Source: Cyanobacteria bacterium UBA7753 (lineage in GTDB: Bacteria > Cyanobacteriota > Vampirovibrionia > Gastranaerophilales > Gastranaerophilaceae). Taken from it: a stretch of DNA of 21,628 bases. The stretch covers positions 12,752 to 34,379 of the forward strand of contig DLEF01000020.1 of assembly GCA_002481545.1 (NCBI GenBank), read 5' to 3'. Below the pieces are notes generated by a model. It saw nothing but the letters and a program-made list of their open reading frames with translations. It was not told the DNA's origin and did no database searches. Position numbers and translations under genes: made by a program. Of the stretch, positions 14,542-21,238 are shown one piece after another; positions within the stretch are counted from its first letter, which is position 1, and each line of letters begins with the position of its first letter.

Positions 14542-15021
14542 ATGCTAAAATTACCTGATACGATAAAAATGGTTATATCTGATTTTGACGGCGTTTTGAC
14601 CGACAATTATGTCTATATCAGTGAAAATTCGCTCTCTACAAGGAGAATGAATTACAAAGATGTGACGGGTTGTTTTATGTTAAAACAAAACGGAATTGAT
14701 ATAAGTATAATATCGGGTGAGAAAAATCCTGCGATAGAATGGCTGACGGATGTTTTCGGGCTGAAAGATGTTCACCAGAGAGTAAGAGAAAAACTGCCGA
14801 TTATGAAAGAAATCCTGAAAAAATATAATCTCTCACAGGAAGAATATCTCTATATCGGGGATGATATTAACGATTTGGATTGTTTGAATTATGCAAAATA
14901 TAAAATAACCGTTCCCAACGCAACGAGACGTGTCAAAGAAGTAGAAGGGATACAAATGACAGAGTCGGAAGGCGGAAGCGGAGCGTTCAGAGAGGTAGCG
15001 GATTGTCTGACGGAAAAATAA
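14542..15021 (+). CDS. kdsC: KdsC-like HAD phosphatase (KDO 8-phosphate phosphatase family)
   Basis: The 159-aa HAD C0 subfamily protein has SDFDGVLTDN with nucleophile D14 and acid/base D16, an IISGE motif II region, K101-type basic residues and YIGDDINDLDCL as motif IV. The C-terminal GGSGAFREVADCL matches the family tail. KdsC releases phosphate from 3-deoxy-D-manno-octulosonate 8-phosphate for lipopolysaccharide core. Sialic-acid or N-acylneuraminate-9-phosphatase variants look similar, so the substrate is not certain. It overlaps the TPR gene by 19 nt and has its own leaderless-type promoter. Confidence 0.85.
   Translation: MLKLPDTIKMVISDFDGVLTDNYVYISENSLSTRRMNYKDVTGCFMLKQNGIDISIISGEKNPAIEWLTDVFGLKDVHQRVREKLPIMKEILKKYNLSQEEYLYIGDDINDLDCLNYAKYKITVPNATRRVKEVEGIQMTESEGGSGAFREVADCLTEK
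14989..14996 (+). promoter_or_regulatory. Ribosome binding site supporting a TTG start of the TPR gene
   Basis: AGAGAGGT lies inside the kdsC-like gene, with GAGG 7 nt before TTG at 15003. No in-frame ATG is available until 41 codons later. Confidence 0.55.
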
Positions 15022-16538
15022 AAAAAGATAAAAAATCTAAAGGGTTTTTAAAAGAAATTGCGGAAAAGATAGTTAAGGCAAATACTTTTGTAAATGATTA
15101 TAAAAGGCTCGGTATTACGCCCGCAATGCCTATGAACGCATATATAAATATCGCAAATTCCATGTATACAAAAGGTTTCTTTAAAGAAGCCGAAAACCTT
15201 TTGCAGACTGCGATTTGTTTCCCGACAAAAACCTCAAATGCCCTTATCAATCTCGGGATTGTAAAACAAACAACAGGGAATTTTGATGAGGCAATCCAGT
15301 TTTATAAATCCGCATACGAAAAAGATAAAACAAATGCCAAGGCATTGGGGCTTTGGGGGAATTGTCTTGCAATGACGGGCAAACCCGACGAGGCCATAAA
15401 AAAATACGAACAGGCAATCAAAATAAATGAAAAAGATGCCGATATATATTTGTCTTGGGGCGCGCTTTTAATAAAACAGAAGAAATATTCGGATGCAAAA
15501 GATAAACTCAATAAAGCTATAAAATACAATACCAAAGATGCAAGACCTATGTATATGCTCGCGATTGTAGAGATTGAAACAGGGGACTATGACAGTGCTT
15601 TGGAAAGACTCTTAAATATCGTATCGGTTACGGAAAACAACTTTGAAGCTTTGCACAATATTGCATATGTTTATTTCAAAAAAGGTGATTACGATAACGC
15701 AATATCATACGCAAAACAGGTGCTTTCAATCTTTAGGCACAAAGTGGAAACGTATTTGCTGTTGGGCGATATTTATGCAATAAAAAATATGGAAAAAGAA
15801 TCTCTCCAATTCTATGAAATGGCAGAGATGAACGGATTACATACCTTCTTCCTCTATCTTTCGTGGGCGGTATCGCTACAAAAATTCAATCATCACAATA
15901 CAGCAATTGATAAATTGCTAAAAGCAAACAACTGCTTGAAAAACAAAAACGTAGATGAAGTCTATGCAAGGCTTGCACTTTCATATTACAAAATAGGGCA
16001 GACGGAAAAATCTATTGAAAACCTGAACACAGCCTTAAAGATAAACCCTACAAACTATATGGCAAACAGCGTCGCTGCGGAAATAAACGTAGACAGCGGA
16101 AACTATGAAAGAGCTCTTGAATATCTCGATACCTGCAAAGAAGATTTTGTAAACAAAGGGTTTAATTATTCTTTGCGTGCGCAATGTTATGAACATTTGG
16201 GCAAAGAGGAAGAGGCAAGAGGCTTGTTTGAAAAAGCGTTAGAATATATGCCGAACAAAAAAGAAATTTATATCGCCTATACAAAATACCTGATTAAACA
16301 GGGTGATTTTGAAACGGCAAAGAAAAAACTGAAAGGATACGGCGACAATACCGACAATCTTGAGCTGTTAAATCTGTATTTTCTCGTAATGTACAACCTT
16401 GCAAAACAGGGCGGTTACAAGTATAATATTGAAAAAGCACTGGAAATAGCTGAAAAGATAAAGAAAATTGATGCCGACTCATTTGTATACGGCAATGAAA
16501 CGGCGGAATTAAAGGAGCTTTTAAGAACAAATGGGTAA
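15003..16538 (+). CDS. Tetratricopeptide-repeat protein
   Basis: The 511-aa protein is built almost entirely of 34-residue TPR units from about residue 45 to the C-terminus. Typical signatures are ALINLGIVKQTTGNFDEAI, ALGLWGNCLAMTGKPDEAI and VYARLALSYYKIGQTEKSI. No signal peptide or transmembrane segment is visible, so it is probably a cytoplasmic scaffold. The start is TTG, with GAGG 7 nt upstream; an internal ATG at codon 42 is the alternative, but it would lose a Lys-rich N-terminal helix. It overlaps kdsC by 19 nt and lysC by 8 nt. Partners are unknown. Confidence 0.88.
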   Translation: MSDGKIKKDKKSKGFLKEIAEKIVKANTFVNDYKRLGITPAMPMNAYINIANSMYTKGFFKEAENLLQTAICFPTKTSNALINLGIVKQTTGNFDEAIQFYKSAYEKDKTNAKALGLWGNCLAMTGKPDEAIKKYEQAIKINEKDADIYLSWGALLIKQKKYSDAKDKLNKAIKYNTKDARPMYMLAIVEIETGDYDSALERLLNIVSVTENNFEALHNIAYVYFKKGDYDNAISYAKQVLSIFRHKVETYLLLGDIYAIKNMEKESLQFYEMAEMNGLHTFFLYLSWAVSLQKFNHHNTAIDKLLKANNCLKNKNVDEVYARLALSYYKIGQTEKSIENLNTALKINPTNYMANSVAAEINVDSGNYERALEYLDTCKEDFVNKGFNYSLRAQCYEHLGKEEEARGLFEKALEYMPNKKEIYIAYTKYLIKQGDFETAKKKLKGYGDNTDNLELLNLYFLVMYNLAKQGGYKYNIEKALEIAEKIKKIDADSFVYGNETAELKELLRTNG

Positions 16539-17799
16539 AAAAATCATAGTTCAAAAATTCGGAGGAACATCAGTAGCCGATACGGACAAGATTAAAAATG
16601 TCGCAAAAACCGTTCTGAAAGAACGTGCTCTCGGCAACGACGTTGTAGTTGTAGTATCAGCTATGGGACATACAACCGACCACCTCGTAAAATTGGCTAA
16701 AGAAATTTCCCCAAATCCTTCGGGACGTGAGTTGGATATGCTGTTATCCACAGGCGAAGGAATTTCTATAGCATTGCTTGCTATGGCAATACAAGAGGCA
16801 GGCGGAAAAGCAGTAAGCATGAATGCTATGCAGGTCGGAATCATAACCGAGCACATACATTCAAAAGCAAGAATTATTGATATCAAAACAGACAGAATTA
16901 AAAGATACTTGGACGATGGGAATGTCGTAGTTATCGCAGGATTTCAGGGTGTAACCTCAGACGGCGAAGTTACAACACTCGGAAGAGGCGGTTCCGATAC
17001 CTCGGCGGTAGCACTCGCAGCAGCACTAAATGCAACAAGATGTGATATTTATACCGATGTTGAAGGAGTCTATACGACAGATCCGAGACTTGTACCTAAC
17101 GCATCAAGACTCGACGTTGTATCTTATGAAGAAATGCTTGAACTTGCAAGAGTCGGCGCAAATGTCTTGCACCCTCGTGCAGTCGAAACCGCAAAACTGT
17201 TCAAAGTACCTTTGAGAGTAAGGAGCAGTTTTAAACTCGAAAATTTAGGAACACTTATAGTAGGAGTAGAAGATATGGAGTTGCAAAGACCGGTAACGGG
17301 AATTGCATCAGACCTTTCACAGTTAAGAATCGTTGTTTGCGATGTTCCGGATGTACCGGGCAGAGCAGCTATGATATTTTCCAAATTGGCTGAAGCAAAT
17401 ATTTCCGTAGATATGATTATACAATCTTATGCAAGAAAATTGGAAAACACCAACGATATTGCATTCACGATTGATAAATCCGATTTGGAAAAAACCTTAA
17501 AAACCTTGGATAATATGAAAGAGGAAATCGGTGCAAGCCGTTTTCAGGTAGATGAACATATTGCAAAGGTTTCAATTGTCGGAGCAGGCATGATTGACCG
17601 TCCGGGTATAGCCGCATCGATGTTTAATACTCTGGCTGCTCAGAACATTAATATCAAGATGATTTCAACAAGTGAAATCAAGATAAGTTGTCTTGTTGAT
17701 GAACTTGATGCCGACAATGCGGTCATAGCTTTACACAAAGCTTTCAACCTCGGATGCGATGAAATCGCAGAGGTAAAAGGCACACTCCCTGACGTATAA
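16531..17799 (+). CDS. lysC: Aspartate kinase
   Basis: The 422-aa single-function aspartokinase has KFGGTSVAD (9-17), the TTLGRGGSDTSAVALAAAL substrate and ATP motif (148-166) and YTDVEGVYTTDPR (174-186). Two C-terminal ACT domains begin near residues 270 (LRIVVCDVPDVPGRA) and 347 (VSIVGAGMIDRPGIA). It makes 4-phospho-L-aspartate, the first step to lysine, threonine and methionine and, through diaminopimelate, peptidoglycan. The ACT pair implies feedback by lysine and/or threonine. It overlaps the TPR stop by 8 nt; GGAG lies 13 nt upstream. No internal lysC(beta) start was sought. Confidence 0.97.
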   Translation: MGKKIIVQKFGGTSVADTDKIKNVAKTVLKERALGNDVVVVVSAMGHTTDHLVKLAKEISPNPSGRELDMLLSTGEGISIALLAMAIQEAGGKAVSMNAMQVGIITEHIHSKARIIDIKTDRIKRYLDDGNVVVIAGFQGVTSDGEVTTLGRGGSDTSAVALAAALNATRCDIYTDVEGVYTTDPRLVPNASRLDVVSYEEMLELARVGANVLHPRAVETAKLFKVPLRVRSSFKLENLGTLIVGVEDMELQRPVTGIASDLSQLRIVVCDVPDVPGRAAMIFSKLAEANISVDMIIQSYARKLENTNDIAFTIDKSDLEKTLKTLDNMKEEIGASRFQVDEHIAKVSIVGAGMIDRPGIAASMFNTLAAQNINIKMISTSEIKISCLVDELDADNAVIALHKAFNLGCDEIAEVKGTLPDV

Positions 17800-17908
17800 A
17801 AATGAACAAATTTTTTATTACGTCGTTATATAAATGAAAGTGTACATAAATAAGGTTTATTTTTGCCGAAAACACAGAGTTTAAAACAATTTAGAAAAGG
17901 ACAAAACA

Positions 17909-18379
17909 ATGAAAAAAATATTTTTAACATTACTTGCAATATTCACAATGACAACATCTGTTTTTGCAGCAAGCACAAAACAAGAAGCATTAAACTTCTT
18001 TGAACATTACGTAAATGCCGCAAACAGCTACAGTCCGACGATTACATCTATGTATTCACCATCAGCAAGAATTATCAGAGAAGTTGTTAAACCTGATGGA
18101 ACAATCGTCACCAGAGTAACAAACACTCAAAGATACATCAGCGAAATGAGAAGAAGTCAGGCTGTCGCTAAAATAAGAAAATATAAAAACCACTACAGCA
18201 ACATAAAAGTTGTTCAAACAGGTACAGATACTTACAAAGTATCATCTTTAAGACAACCTTCGGGCGAAAGCTATAAACTGAAAGCTTACTTCGTTGTCAA
18301 AAAACAACCTAGCGGAAAATGGTTAATCACCGAAGAGATGATGCAAACAAAAGTACAAATGCTTATCAACGCCAAGTAG
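17909..18379 (+). CDS. Exported NTF2-like protein
   Basis: The 156-aa precursor has a signal peptide (MKKIFLTLLAIFTM core, cleavage near VFAA at about 20). The mature part begins KQEALNFFEHYVNAANSY and continues through a curved-sheet pattern ending WLITEEMMQTKVQM, which fits a SnoaL/DUF4440-type NTF2-like fold. Such periplasmic domains usually bind small ligands or other proteins; no catalytic residues can be assigned. AAAAGGAC precedes the ATG. It is 109 bp after lysC and probably a separate unit. Confidence 0.7.
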   Translation: MKKIFLTLLAIFTMTTSVFAASTKQEALNFFEHYVNAANSYSPTITSMYSPSARIIREVVKPDGTIVTRVTNTQRYISEMRRSQAVAKIRKYKNHYSNIKVVQTGTDTYKVSSLRQPSGESYKLKAYFVVKKQPSGKWLITEEMMQTKVQMLINAK

Positions 18380-18445
18380 GGGTAAATATAATTATAAACC
18401 TTTCTTGATTGATAAGATTTGTTTATATAATTGTAAAAAGTAAGT

Positions 18446-18467
18446 AAGGTGTGATGTTTCGCACCTT
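18446..18467 (+). terminator. Repeat-derived hairpin, likely terminator of the 17909 gene
   Basis: AAGGTGTGA and TCGCACCTT form a 9-bp stem with one G-U pair around a short loop, followed by TCTTGTTT. The core 18448-18465 is the second copy of the GGTGCGAAACATC palindrome type seen at 3517-3534, so a dispersed repeat seems to double as a terminator. Confidence 0.55.
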
Positions 18468-18490
18468 TCTTGTTTAAGTGTCTGAAAAAT

Positions 18491-18643
18491 AGATTCTTCG
18501 CACTCACTTTGGTGAATGTGTTCAGAATAACAGTAGCGCAGGGACATTCAGTATCTTAATTTGAAAAATCAAACATTATTTGTCATCCTGAGCAATAAAT
18601 CGTACAGACAAGATAAAACCCTTCAAATAGTAGCGAAGGATCT
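18491..18643. repeat. Fragments of the CATTCTGAGC / AGCGAAGGATCT repeat family
   Basis: AGATTCTTCGC (18491-18501), GTTCAGAATAACAG (18520-18533), TGTCATCCTGAGCAA (18581-18595) and AGTAGCGAAGGATCT (18629-18643) match the ends and inner arms of the repeat at 6898-7040, in a rearranged order. The region 18380-18676 holds no gene that I can support. Confidence 0.75.
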
Positions 18644-18676
18644 CAATTTACTATCAATACAAATATATTGTATTTT

Positions 18677-19411
18677 CTATTTTTGCATAAACTCTCGTTT
18701 TGAATTATTGAACTTTAATTCAGGATGCTCCTGTAACAGTGCCGTTTTTTCTTTATCGGTTAAATCAATGTGTTTTGTATCCCAAAACTCAATTTTAGAA
18801 TCGGGCTGTATCGCTTTATCGACCTGTTGGTTATAAATACCTTTGTATTTTACGAACATATTAGAGGCAAAGTCTGCGTCTCCCACCCACGGATCAATAA
18901 TAATTGTGTTCTTATTTGCTTTTCCGTTGAATGCGGAACCGTCTCTGTTGAAGACACAAACGCCGTGGTCGATAATATGTCCTTTTATTGTTAATTTAGT
19001 GGTGCAGGCGTCTTTCACACCGTTCATCTTTAGAATTGCGCCTGAGAGATATGCGTCTTCCCCGCAGTTTCCGAGTTTGGTATCTTTTAATTGAGATATT
19101 ACCTTATTTGTTCTCTTATAATCGTCTAAATAACTAAATCTCAACGCCCTGCGAGCCGTATTTATTTTCTCGACAAGGTTGTCTCTCCAACCCAACAGAT
19201 TAAATAACCCGTATGCCTTTGGGGGCAGAGGAGCATAAGGATTTTGGAATGTATCTATATAAGGCTCTGACATTCTCTCTAAAGTTCTGTTTATACGCGA
19301 CGGAGATATATGAGAATAGGAATGTACTTTTTGACAAACCCACTTAGCGTCGCGAACCTGTGCACATCTTGATGTAAAATTTTTATTAGATTTTGCGGTG
19401 ATACCATCCAT
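18677..19411 (-). CDS. Effector-like protein with putative papain/transglutaminase-type triad
   Basis: The 244-aa protein belongs to no family I can name. Its N-terminus NFTSRCAQVRDAKWVCQKV resembles, from memory, a leader shared by many Gastranaerophilales proteins. The central part has LGNCGEDAYLSGAIL with C116, DHGVCVFN with H149 and TIIIDPWVGDADF with D173. This Cys-His-Asp order and the hydrophobic strand contexts match transglutaminase-like or papain-like cysteine peptidases. There is no Sec signal peptide and no clear Shine-Dalgarno. Activity and secretion are inference. It is isolated, with repeat DNA on its 3' side. Confidence 0.65.
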   Translation of the reverse strand: MDGITAKSNKNFTSRCAQVRDAKWVCQKVHSYSHISPSRINRTLERMSEPYIDTFQNPYAPLPPKAYGLFNLLGWRDNLVEKINTARRALRFSYLDDYKRTNKVISQLKDTKLGNCGEDAYLSGAILKMNGVKDACTTKLTIKGHIIDHGVCVFNRDGSAFNGKANKNTIIIDPWVGDADFASNMFVKYKGIYNQQVDKAIQPDSKIEFWDTKHIDLTDKEKTALLQEHPELKFNNSKREFMQK

Positions 19412-19476
19412 ATTTGGTTAAATGCACCTGAATTTTATTTTGAATATCCAATGCAATAAAAATTTACATATTGATA

Positions 19477-19517
19477 TAAAAAACAAAGGATGTTGAAAAA
19501 ACCGAACATCCTTTGCT
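19477..19517. terminator. Hairpin terminator of hicAB, copy 1 of a repeated element
   Basis: Arms CAAAGGATGTT (19484-19494) and AACATCCTTTG (19505-19515) enclose a 10-nt loop. Read on the minus strand, the stem is followed by TTTTTTATAT, a good intrinsic terminator for the hicB end at 19537. The same 40-bp unit recurs at 21151-21190. Confidence 0.85.
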
Positions 19518-19536
19518 ATTTTAATTTTTATAACTA

Positions 19537-19905
19537 TTATGCATTTTTCGGGATAGATTTATCAGGTTTATCCGCTTTGATATATTTATCCAATATTTGT
19601 TTTATAAAAGAATTGATTGTAATATTTTTTTCTTGAGCCAAAATTGCTAAAATTCTGTGAGTATCACTCCCTATTCTTATATTTAAAGAACCTTTATAAG
19701 GTTTTTCAGGTGTGATATTCTCGGTTTTGCAATCTTCTAAATAGCTATCTATCATATATTCAAAAGATTTTTTTAATTCATCAACGGAATCCCCTTCATA
19801 AGAAATAAGGTTTCTAATACCTTGAACTTTTCCGTAAAGGCAATCATCTTCGCTTGAATATTCAACAGAGCCCGTATATCCTTTATATTCCAAATAGTTT
19901 TTCAT
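19537..19905 (-). CDS. hicB: HicB-family antitoxin
   Basis: The 122-aa protein has the HicB partial RNase-H fold at the N-terminus (YTGSVEYSSEDDCLYGKVQGI, then SVDELKKSFEYMIDSYLEDC). A C-terminal ribbon-helix-helix domain follows (SLNIRIGSDTHRILAILAQEKNITINSFIKQIL, residues about 73-107). It neutralises HicA and, through the RHH domain, should repress the operon. It overlaps hicA by 4 nt (ATGA), with the toxin first. Confidence 0.93.
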   Translation of the reverse strand: MKNYLEYKGYTGSVEYSSEDDCLYGKVQGIRNLISYEGDSVDELKKSFEYMIDSYLEDCKTENITPEKPYKGSLNIRIGSDTHRILAILAQEKNITINSFIKQILDKYIKADKPDKSIPKNA

Positions 19906-20156
19906 ATCAGACCTTCTTTCTTTAAAACTTCTATTGTTTGTTTAATTACATAGTGTTTTACAATATTTTTCGGATGCGGTTCATGGAAATATAATCTTAC
20001 CCCTTCTTTGTTTTCAAAACATCGCCTTGAACCGCTCGTCGTGCCTTGAGTGTGAACCTCAAACCCATAGTAAGATAGGATTTTGACATACTCATCCCAC
20101 TCCAAATCTTTTGGATTACTAAAAAATTTTTCTAATAATTTTTTAATCTTACTCAT
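19902..20156 (-). CDS. hicA: HicA-family mRNA interferase toxin
   Basis: The 84-aa protein has a dsRBD-like fold. It has LEWDEYVKILSYYGFEV, then TTSGSRRCFENKEG, then YFHEPHPKNIVKHYVIKQTIEVLKKEGL. This is the HicA subtype with the HEPHP strand rather than the GSHH box. It would cleave mRNA and arrest growth until bound by HicB. The ATG is 7 nt from a TATAAT with no Shine-Dalgarno, and the N-terminus fits the family, so a leaderless transcript is likely. Confidence 0.92.
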   Translation of the reverse strand: MSKIKKLLEKFFSNPKDLEWDEYVKILSYYGFEVHTQGTTSGSRRCFENKEGVRLYFHEPHPKNIVKHYVIKQTIEVLKKEGLI

Positions 20157-20190
20157 ACCTATATTATAATATGCATTTTGAAATTTGCAA
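20157..20190 (-). promoter_or_regulatory. hicAB promoter, predicted leaderless
   Basis: On the minus strand, TTGCAA (20190-20185), 16-bp spacer, TATAAT (20168-20163), then 6 nt to the ATG. The -35 lies inside the operator palindrome. Confidence 0.7.
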
Positions 20191-20207
20191 CTTATTTTAG
20201 TTGCAAA
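20184..20207. promoter_or_regulatory. Candidate HicB operator
   Basis: TTTGCAACT (20184-20192) and AGTTGCAAA (20199-20207) are perfect 9-bp inverted arms separated by 6 bp. The dyad covers the -35 of hicA, so binding of the HicB RHH domain here would block RNA polymerase. Confidence 0.65.
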
Positions 20208-20232
20208 ATATAATTTTTATTGTTTTCCAAAT

Positions 20233-20556
20233 TTAGTCCACTAATGCACAAACGACTTTGTATACTTCTTCCAGTTTTGTTGGATTATTTTTTAGTAGGG
20301 TTATTTTTTCGATTAATTCATTTGCAATAACATCACTATCCTTTAGTGAGTCAACCTGAAAAAGCTGATTTGGGGTAATGTTTAATATTTCCATTATTTT
20401 ATCAAGAGTTTCAGCCGTAAGGAAATTCACACCTCGTTCTATTCCGCTCAATGCTCTTGGCGAAATATTAACTTTTTCGGAGAGTTCTTCCTGCGTAAGT
20501 CCTCTTTTTTGTCTGATTTGTTTTATTTTCTTTCCTAATAATTTTTTAATACTCAT
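20233..20556 (-). CDS. XRE-family transcriptional regulator
   Basis: The 107-aa protein has an N-terminal HTH_3 domain: KIKQIRQKRGLTQEELSEKV, then ISPRALSGIERGVNFLTAETLDKIMEIL. A short helical C-terminal tail follows (about 75-107), probably for dimerisation. It lies 76 bp upstream of hicA on the same strand and is divergent from the 20796 gene. It may regulate either neighbour or itself. No ribosome binding site is clear at its ATG. Confidence 0.9.
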   Translation of the reverse strand: MSIKKLLGKKIKQIRQKRGLTQEELSEKVNISPRALSGIERGVNFLTAETLDKIMEILNITPNQLFQVDSLKDSDVIANELIEKITLLKNNPTKLEEVYKVVCALVD

Positions 20557-20795
20557 AGTTTATGAAGTTTTGTTTTCAATAATTATATAAATATGTACTT
20601 TAATTTCCTATATGTTTTATAATATATTAAGTTATGTAAAGTTTAAACATAGCTATATTACTATATTTTAGATTTATTAGAAATTTAATTTCTAAAATTA
20701 ATCAGTTTTGTAATGCATATAAACTTTATTTATATACATGTCAAAAGATTGCAGTCAACAAAATGTAGTATAAAAAGAAAAAAGGAGAAATTATT
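20557..20795. other. Divergent regulatory region of the XRE regulator and the 20796 gene
   Basis: This 239-bp region is AT-rich and non-coding. It contains the perfect palindrome at 20677-20695, and a TATAAA (20769-20774) before the strong AAAAGGAG of the 20796 gene. No small gene is supported. Confidence 0.6.
20677..20695. promoter_or_regulatory. Candidate operator for the adjacent XRE regulator
   Basis: TTAGAAATT-T-AATTTCTAA is a perfect 19-bp palindrome with 9-bp arms. It sits about midway between the divergent XRE gene and the 20796 gene, as expected for a dimeric repressor site. Low-complexity AT content lowers confidence. Confidence 0.5.
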
Positions 20796-21128
20796 ATGCC
20801 ATTTGGATTAATCAAACTTGGAGCAAAAGCAGGAGAAAGAGCCAGCGAAGGAGCAAAAGCATTTGCTAAAGCCGCTAAAGAAAACGTTAAAACCATGGGG
20901 AAAATAGCTTCACGCCATGTAAGTACGGTTGCAGAAGCCGGGGCTGAATATGTTCAAGGAATGAAAGACGATCCGCTTCAAACACTATTAACCGGAGGTG
21001 CGACAGGAAAATTATCTAAAAAAGCCGCTAATAATTTAAAAGAAGATTTGAAAGATATTTACAATATTACAATAAAAAATAACCCTACAATCAAAGCCGG
21101 TGAAGCAATGGTTAAAAATAAAAAATAA
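20796..21128 (+). CDS. Ala/Lys-rich small helical protein of unknown function
   Basis: The 110-aa protein matches no family I recognise. Residues 1-55 are rich in Ala, Lys, Gly and Glu and predict one amphipathic helix (KAGERASEGAKAFAKAAKEN). A Gly-rich turn LLTGGATGKLS follows near 64-74, then a charged helix and a basic tail ending KNKK. There is no signal peptide or transmembrane segment. A strong AAAAGGAG precedes the ATG and a terminator hairpin follows 23-60 bp after the stop, so it is a real monocistronic gene. It is opposite an XRE regulator and may be its target. Confidence 0.75.
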   Translation: MPFGLIKLGAKAGERASEGAKAFAKAAKENVKTMGKIASRHVSTVAEAGAEYVQGMKDDPLQTLLTGGATGKLSKKAANNLKEDLKDIYNITIKNNPTIKAGEAMVKNKK

Positions 21129-21150
21129 AAATTTACTTTATATTTTTAAA

Positions 21151-21190
21151 TAAAAAACAAAGGATGTCGGGAAACCGAACATCCTTTGCT
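21151..21190. terminator. Hairpin terminator, copy 2 of the repeated element
   Basis: CAAAGGATGT (21158-21167) pairs with ACATCCTTTG (21179-21188), extended by CGG/CCG with a GAAA loop and one bulged A. CTTTTTAT follows on plus (for the 20796 gene) and TTTTTTAT on minus (for ppdK). It is nearly identical to 19477-19517, and in the same orientation. Confidence 0.85.
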
Positions 21191-21196
21191 TTTTAT

Positions 21197-21220
21197 GTAG
21201 GGTGCGGTCACCACCGCACC
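21197..21220. repeat. REP-like palindrome, copy 2
   Basis: GTAG followed by arms GGTGCGGT (21201-21208) and ACCGCACC (21213-21220) around CACC. It is the inverted counterpart of 3475-3498 with one mismatch. It sits between the hairpin terminator and the ppdK stop. Confidence 0.85.
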
Positions 21221-21238
21221 AACATTTATTACCCCTTA

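Noticed and set aside
17814..17885. Two tiny plus-strand frames before the NTF2-like gene (such as MKVYINKVYF)
   Set aside because: They have no SD and no recognisable product, and they lie in a short leader; this is within chance expectation.
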